From NCBI RefSeq assembly GCF_030272615.1, contig NC_081408.1, positions 302,533,450 to 302,597,449 of the forward strand: a DNA stretch of 64,000 nucleotides, in the 5' to 3' direction. Source of the DNA: Cryptomeria japonica. Lineage: Eukaryota > Streptophyta > Pinopsida > Cupressales > Cupressaceae. A program made the position numbers and the translations under genes. Shown piece after piece: positions 57,912 through 64,000 of this stretch. The notes beneath the pieces are model-generated. The model searched no databases and was not told where the DNA came from. It saw only the letters and a list, made by a program, of their open reading frames with translations. Numbering within the stretch: the first letter of the stretch is position 1; each line of letters starts with the position of its first letter.

Positions 57912-60842
57912 TTAACTTTGGCCATCCAGGACCAAGCCACATTTCTGAATATGTCGAAGGTAGGCCCCATCCTTGTAAGTGCTGGAGTTAAAAATGATAT
58001 CCCACACTGCCATCTGTATAGTCACAAAGTTTTCCAACTGGTCCACTATCTCTGCCATGTCCAAGGTCTCAGCCCATGCAATATCGAGGGAAGCATTAAG
58101 TAATGATTGATATTTTGTAATCCATACATTCTTGTCCTTAATCTGCCATGTTTCATCCATCACCTTTGGAATACGATGCTGCACAATTTCCTGACAATCA
58201 TCATATTCAACCTTCAAGGCTGCATCAAACTTCTCATGTTTTTTCATCTGTCTCTGGACTTTTTCAATAACTGCACTGTCCGTCTGACCAACCCTATTAT
58301 CTTGTAAGAGTATATGTAATATGTCAGAAAGTCTCTTATGTGACAAACTGTTATCCATATTCTTCTTGTAAACTGTCCAAAAGTCTTCAAGAACTCCATT
58401 TAAATTTTCAAATCTCTTTGACAGTAATACACATGTTGTGTCTGCCCTTATGCTCTGCATTCTCTCTTTCAACTTCTTGTTTTCTTTATGCAATTCCTCG
58501 CACTTCTTCTTCAATTTTGATTCATCTTCTATTTGAGGTACAGGCTGACCTCTACTCCTCAAGAGTTCCTCATACAATGACTTGTATTTCCCTATTTCTC
58601 TTGCCAACATATTCATCTATGCCTTATTTAATTTGGAAATATCAATCCCCATATACGCTGTGACCATGGGATCCACTTCACCAACCTTTAACTTCATCAT
58701 GTGACTGAAGGCCTTGTCCACATCTATAATCTTGGGCCTCTTAGTCGGAGGATGGAGGGCCCAAAAAAGCATAGCCTCATCATCTGGATCATATCTTGAT
58801 CCAATAAAAATATCATTTACGCCCTAAATATCTCACTTGAAATCTTTCTTATCTGAATGCAATAGGCTATCAAAAATGAAAGACACACTAAGGTCCCAGC
58901 CTAAGAAAAGAATGATTCCTGTCTCTATAAGAAGCTGCCTTCCCCTTTGAGGGGTCATGCCTTCTAACTCTAAATTGATTTCAGCCTTTAGCTTTCTAAG
59001 CATTTCTGCCTCATTCTCTGGTGTCACATCTGGCATTGCCTCTCTTAACCTCTTTCCTTTGAAATGATACAAGAAGGACTTAAACTCCTTCGACCTAACC
59101 AATTCATCATCTGACACAAAAGACGTATGCTCTTCTAACCTAGCATCCAAATCAACACTCATCCTTGCAATAATTTGGTCCTGTGCTTCAGGTTCCTCTT
59201 CCTTTTTAGGCATTTTGAATCTTGAGACAACCTCATTCTCACCTGATTCACTTTCAACTTCTTCTTCTTCCTCCATTTCCTATTGTCTCTATCTTTTTTC
59301 TTCCAATTTCTGATTCAAGTCCTGAAAAATTTGCATAGCTTCTTCAGATTCCTTGTTTCTAAAGATGTCCAAGGCTTCAATATGCTCATGAAAATAATCA
59401 CCAAGATTCTTCCCTTTTCTGCTCTGGTGTATATAGCCCTTCGGGTCATAATTTTTCCTGCTTGTGTGCTCATAGAGATTATAATCTTCTATTAACCTTC
59501 TGTCAATAACTTCACACACCCTTGTGGAATACAATGGTGAAATCATCAAAATGCAGAGTCCCAGGTAGAAAGACTTGCTTGTGGGCACCCCCAAAATGAT
59601 GTGCATTAGAGACACTCATTTGTCTCACAATCTCTAGGTAAACAATTCGGTCTGGTGCAGGATTTGGTAGCACATAGGGAGAACCTTCGAATCCAAAAAC
59701 CCTAACATATGTGAAGTCTTGACATACGTACCAATCACCCAAATTATTATTCACCCTTGTATCTCCATGCTCATGGGGTCTAAGAAATCTTCTAATTTCT
59801 TCTAAAAATGATCCATCACAAGAAACCCCAAAAGCTCTATATAAAGGTTGAACAAAAAACTCTTCAAATTTGACATGATGAGATCTCATGAACCAAGAAT
59901 CCCATAGTGATACCCACAATTGTACTAGCTACTCCTACCCATATTTACCATGAACATTTAATTTCAATTCTTTAGGCCACAACCCCCTTGGCTGTCCATA
60001 AAACAAGATAATATGCATCAACAATGAATAAAACTTAAAAGATTGTTGGGGTTATTCTAAAGACTTAAGAAAACTTCATGCATCTTCTCAGCAATGTAGG
60101 CATCATAATAAAATTGTCTTGGCTCCTGCATTTGTGTATCTACAACAAGTACTAAAGGTCCTATTTGAGCCACATCTGGAACCTCAACTCCTCCCACTTG
60201 ACCACATGCCATATATGTATACTGCTTGAAAATGTTGATGTCAAATAGGGCCTGTCATCATCTGTCAACTTCCCTTTCTCGGCCTTATGTATGGCCAAAT
60301 TTCACCCATTGTATACAGTGTCCATCTTCGTATATTCTTCTTCCAGTTTCTCAAAAGATAGAGGCACATCGGATTCAAAACCAAGACCTAAAACCTCATG
60401 AATGGTAGCTATTGAAAGATGGATGAATGCATCACCATTTGGTAATTGGATATATATTTTTGTGGAATTATAAGCCCTAGCTAGTGTTTTCATCAATTGA
60501 ATATTTAAAAAGACATTAGGGACCACTAGTTTACCCAATCCAGTTGTCCATGGGTTTGAGATTGGGGTTGGCTTTCTCCTTCGTGAGTAATGATATAAGA
60601 ACAATTCGTGGCCTCTAACCCTTGTCCAGACATCACCAATTTCCTTAAAATCATCTTCTAGCTGTTCATGGATAGGCAAATTAGCCTTAGATCTTTAGGA
60701 TTTGGCTCCTGGTGAGCTCATTTGGTCAATCATGTCTTGATTTAACTTCTACTTTTGTGCACTTTCTCCACCTTTAGACTTCTTTGAGGCACTCTAAGAA
60801 ACCTCAGTGACCTTCCTCTTGCCTTTGGAACTAGAACCCTCC
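57912..60842 (-). pseudogene. Accessory-type ORF, about 975 codons, function unknown
   Basis: The start is chosen at MEGSSSKGKRKVTEVS (60,842), a basic NLS-like opening. From 60,679: WTTGLGKLVVPNVFLNIQLM, LPNGDAFIHLSIATIHEVLGLGF (split by brevity at HEVLGL), then a damaged stretch. 59,919-59,512 contains FFVQPLYRAFGVSCDGSFLE and DTRVNNNLGDWYVCQDF. A frameshift near 59,540 leads to one frame down to 57,912 with five stops: acidic EEEEEVESESGENEV, LVRSKEFKSFLYHFKGKRL, MLRKLKAEINLELEGMTPQR, a coiled coil (KLKKKCEELHKENKKLKERM) and a helical C-terminus. The IHEVLGLG motif echoes RIAEVIGLP of element B's accessory ORF. No pol genes, LTRs or PBS were found around it. Confidence 0.6.
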
Positions 60843-62200
60843 ATATTTGAATCCTTCAAGATTTCTGAAATTCAATTTTTTTGCAGTTTAGTTTCGCTTC
60901 AATTTCTTTGTTCGCTTCAATCTGTTATGCAAATTCCTTATACCAACTTCCATATATTGATTTAATACATTAGGAGCATTTTCTCAATTGAAATGGTGCT
61001 ACGATTTGCCTCATGCAAGCATAGACCTATCCATTGCTTGTATTTAATAATGGCGGGTGGATTCATTAAAATCAAATTTTGCAACGACTAGTCGACATAA
61101 CTCCTCCTGATGATTCAATCACTTGGCACTACCCATCTTTTTGATTAGCATAGGTCTCCCTGATCACTCCATCGGGCATCAATCTATCTCATTTTCTCTC
61201 ATTCTGATTTTTATAACTTCCCCGATGGCTCCACCTTCTAGGTAGGCTTTACTTTTACTTTTATGTCACATCAGTGTAGGTCATTCTGATGTACCCTCCT
61301 TCTATTCCTCCATGGAATTTTGCCCATCGAGTATCAACATAGCTCCAAATATGTTCCTCCAATGGTTAGAAGTTATTCTGATGAGTCCGCCTTCGTAGTC
61401 CTCATCTCATTTGTTACATCGGGTCACCTTATCGGGTATCGGAATAACTCATTTTATGTTTCTCTGATGACTTGATGTCATTTCTTTCACACTTGTGTAT
61501 CTTTTTACTTCTCTGGTCTATTGGCATATGTTTCCCCAATGAGATCTACTTTCTCGCACCTATCTCTTCTTTCTCATCGAGTATCAATGTAATGAAAAAA
61601 TGTCTCCTCCCGATGAAACGATGATATCCCAATGACTTTGACTTTGATCGATGTAACTTATCCTGATCAAGTCTCCTTCTCCATGCCTGACTTGTCTTCC
61701 TCATTGGGTATCAGCATAACCTGAAACACCTATCCCCGATGGTTTAAGTTACCTCGATGACTTAGTATTCTCCTCCTTTTGGTATCACCTCATCAAAGTA
61801 GGTCAAGCCGATAACATTGCCTTCACCACCTAGTCCATCGGGTATCAGGGTAGCGTAAGATGATACTTTCCAATGACCCAATGACACCGTCAACAAGTAT
61901 TCCACTCCATCTGACATTGATATAAGTTCTACCGATAACCTTATCGGGTGTCGAGGTAACCTTTTCCCCGTGCTTTCGATAGTGAACACTATGCCAGTGA
62001 TTCCGCCTCCTTGTTATGCTATCGGTGTAGCTCTTCCTGATGGATTATTAACTTGCCGAACCTCTTTCTGCCAATCGCACCTTGAGAAAATGCCATCGAA
62101 CTCATCGGTGTGAGTTTTTCCGATCAACATGCACCTTTTTCTCCTTAGGCAATCTTATCGGGGTGACTTACGCTGATAAACATAATTTCATATTTCATGA
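60843..62200. repeat. Diverged ATCGGGTATC repeat field upstream of the accessory ORF
   Basis: No coding frame. From about 61,080 a word of the form CATCGGGTATCGGNRTAAC recurs about every 60-140 bp (61,320, 61,425, 61,575, 61,700, 61,845, 61,945, 62,020, 62,100, 62,155), often paired with CCYGATGG. In the minus orientation of the ORF this is its upstream leader or LTR. Confidence 0.6.
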
Positions 62201-63643
62201 AGAGAAGGCTTTCTTTCACAAATGTGACTCTCCACAACCATGCTAGTGGACTTCTAGGGCACTGAAAACATCTCTGAACGTACTCATGACCCTACTCCTA
62301 TGATGAACCCTAAAATATGCTCTTTCTATGAAAAGACTATCATGATGAAGGTTATCACAATGTTACCATACTTAATGCCATCCCTTAATATGCCCAAGTG
62401 ATACTTGTTCATGTAGATTCAGGCTATAATTGGATTTCTCTAACACATCAACATATCTTCTGCACATGCAATCTAGCAATAAATGCTCTCATAATGAAAA
62501 TATACATATAAAACATTAATAGATAGCACAAAATATTTTTGCAAAAATATGTGCTAACATGTTCAATTCTCTATTAGAATAGATTATATTTTTGCTTATA
62601 TATATGATGTGTATAGTGATCTTGAGCTCTAACATCTTTTTTCCATTCACTTGCAGGTATTGAGGGACAACAAAGAAACACTTAGGAGAATTCAACCAGA
62701 TTCAACAATCAACCTTTGGGATTCATCATTCCAGGTAATGATGGATCCCTATCCACTTCTTATTCCTTTTTCCTTTCTCGTTCATCAAATGTATAGTTTA
62801 TTTTCATATAGAATAGAGTGAGTTACTCCCACAAATTGTGTGGGAAACTATACAATTGTAATCATTTGATCAATTTTAGTTTGCATGCAAAGTTTTTTAT
62901 GAAATCTATTCTATTCTATAAACTTGCACAATAATTTCAATTCATCTGATAAAATGTATGCATGAGAACGAAAAAAATGCCAAAATCAAATGTGTATCTT
63001 GTTCTCTTTTCTTTACAATAACAACTCACCTCTACTTGATTGAGTTGGAAGTAAAATCAAGTAATAGGTATATAATGATAATTATTCGGGTTTGATGTTT
63101 ATGATGTTTTATGATGAATGAGGGCTTATGATGATGTTAGTGTTTTATGTTCATGTTCTTTTGGGGTTTGTATGTTAGGTGATGTATCATGTTTATGGAA
63201 CACTAACATATGTCATGATGTTTATGTTTGAGGATTTATCATGATTACTAATGATATTTTTTAGATGTATGTATATGGATGTATATGTGTGTAGGTGTTT
63301 TTGTTCTTTGTTTTGGTTGTAGGTATTGGACACAACTCCACCTATGTAAAGATGTAAAATGTTCTAAATTCAATAATAAAATGAAATACTCTTTATTCTT
63401 AAATAAACTCATAATTTCTTTAATAAGTCTATTATCTTCCATAATTCCATTCTTAGCTCTAAATGATCATTCCTTTGATATCATAACATACATGAGATTT
63501 CTATAAAGAGATAAGGATTCTTTATTCAATAGGAAATGTAGTAATATCTCATTTATATCGACTTACAATACTTAGGTCTTTCTAATGCCTTAAGTTCAAA
63601 TATCAAGAAAAATATTGGGTAAAGGATGAGATACGTCCATTGA
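62201..63643. other. AT-rich region, no gene
   Basis: No sustained coding frame. It contains one inverted repeat (62,784-62,870) and a T/G-rich stretch at 63,090-63,310 with TTTATGATG and GTATATGT words. Confidence 0.45.
62784..62870. repeat. Nested inverted repeat, hairpin-forming
   Basis: Outer arms ATCAAATG (62,784-62,791) and CATTTGAT (62,863-62,870), middle arms TATAGTTT (62,792-62,799) and AAACTATA (62,845-62,852), inner perfect stem TCCCACA/TGTGGGA (62,827-62,833 and 62,839-62,845). Confidence 0.7.
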
Positions 63644-63985
63644 TTTGCAATCCAAGATCATCTTCAATGCAAACTTTATAACGAAGACGAGAACAAGATT
63701 CAGGTGCTTTTTCCACCCAACCTTGAAGCTTACACTTCCCCAGAATTCTTGGTCAATCAAGAATACTCGACCCTACACGAATTGCTTAGTAAAAAGAATT
63801 CAATAGACAAGATGGAATCTAGTGCGTGCCTAGAATGATACATGGATTTTTTATTTTCTAATTCCATAAAGAAACAAGCAAGATCAATCAAGGAAATGGT
63901 AGAGAGCATAAAATATATCCATCTATTTCAATGGTCAATAAGTTACTTGACCGAGTATAATGCCATGCATAGAAATAAAATATAG
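63644..63985 (+). pseudogene. Short coding-like stretch at window edge, unidentified
   Basis: 114 codons with one TGA (63,836-63,838). Protein-like composition: LYNEDENKIQVLFPPNLEAY, LVNQEYSTLHELLSKK, then a helical part. A second overlapping frame is also open for part of it, so the call is weak. No family recognised. Confidence 0.25.
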
Positions 63986-64000
63986 TTTGGAAAAGAAAAC

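Noticed and set aside
1-64000. CRISPR arrays, operons, rRNA or tRNA genes, host protein-coding genes
   Set aside because: Looked for and not seen; regular spacers, ribosome-binding sites and intact non-transposon genes are absent, and the content is plant retroelements.

Overview
The window reads as repeat-dense heterochromatin of a seed plant with a large genome. The retrotransposon lineages (Tat, Athila-like and chromovirus Ty3/gypsy, LTRs of 1 to 4 kb, a plant-type LINE RNase H, a tRNA-derived SINE) fit a gymnosperm well, but the sequence alone does not name the species. I found no host gene, rRNA, tRNA or CRISPR array. Almost every coding stretch belongs to a transposable element, and nearly all are broken by stops and frameshifts. 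I use the letters A to H for elements.

Left part (1-11,045): a plus-strand Tat-like Ty3/gypsy fragment G (leader, gag, protease; no polymerase) carries a SINE inserted in its protease region with a 13-bp target duplication. It is followed by an AT-rich gap, a broken minus-strand accessory ORF (5.1-6.8 kb), the C-terminal RNase H end of a minus-strand LINE (7.5-8.3 kb), and about 2.7 kb in which I recognise nothing.

Central stack (11,046-56,156): a minus-strand Tat-like element D forms the base. Its internal region (20.4-29.6 kb) encodes gag, protease, a G-patch-containing linker, reverse transcriptase, RNase H, a second (archaeal-type) RNase H and integrase, all decayed. Element A (13,212-19,970) is inserted in D's 3' part. 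A has two LTRs, an initiator-Met PBS, a polypurine tract and a 5-bp duplication, but no pol; instead it carries a gag zinc-knuckle fragment and a 3.2-kb ORF of unknown function. D's right LTR (29,641-30,000 plus 55,567-56,156) is split by Athila-like element B (30,001-55,561). B's gag is split by chromovirus C (32,724-42,236), and C is itself split between gag and protease by a 1.5-kb solo-LTR-like insert F. B's 3' LTR holds two further solo LTRs, E (1.24 kb) and H (3.78 kb). The visible order of events is D, then B, then C, then F, with A, E and H as separate insertions.

Right part (56,157-64,000): a 2.9-kb minus-strand accessory-type ORF (57.9-60.8 kb) follows an upstream region full of a diverged ATCGGGTATC repeat. 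Beyond this lie unannotated AT-rich DNA with one hairpin and a short coding-like stretch at the edge.

Recurring themes: (1) accessory ORFs of unknown function occur at four places in different contexts; (2) in-frame stops in these decayed genes are mostly TAG, as expected if methylated CAG decayed to TAG; (3) target duplications, PBS and PPT sites let the nested layers be dated relative to one another.
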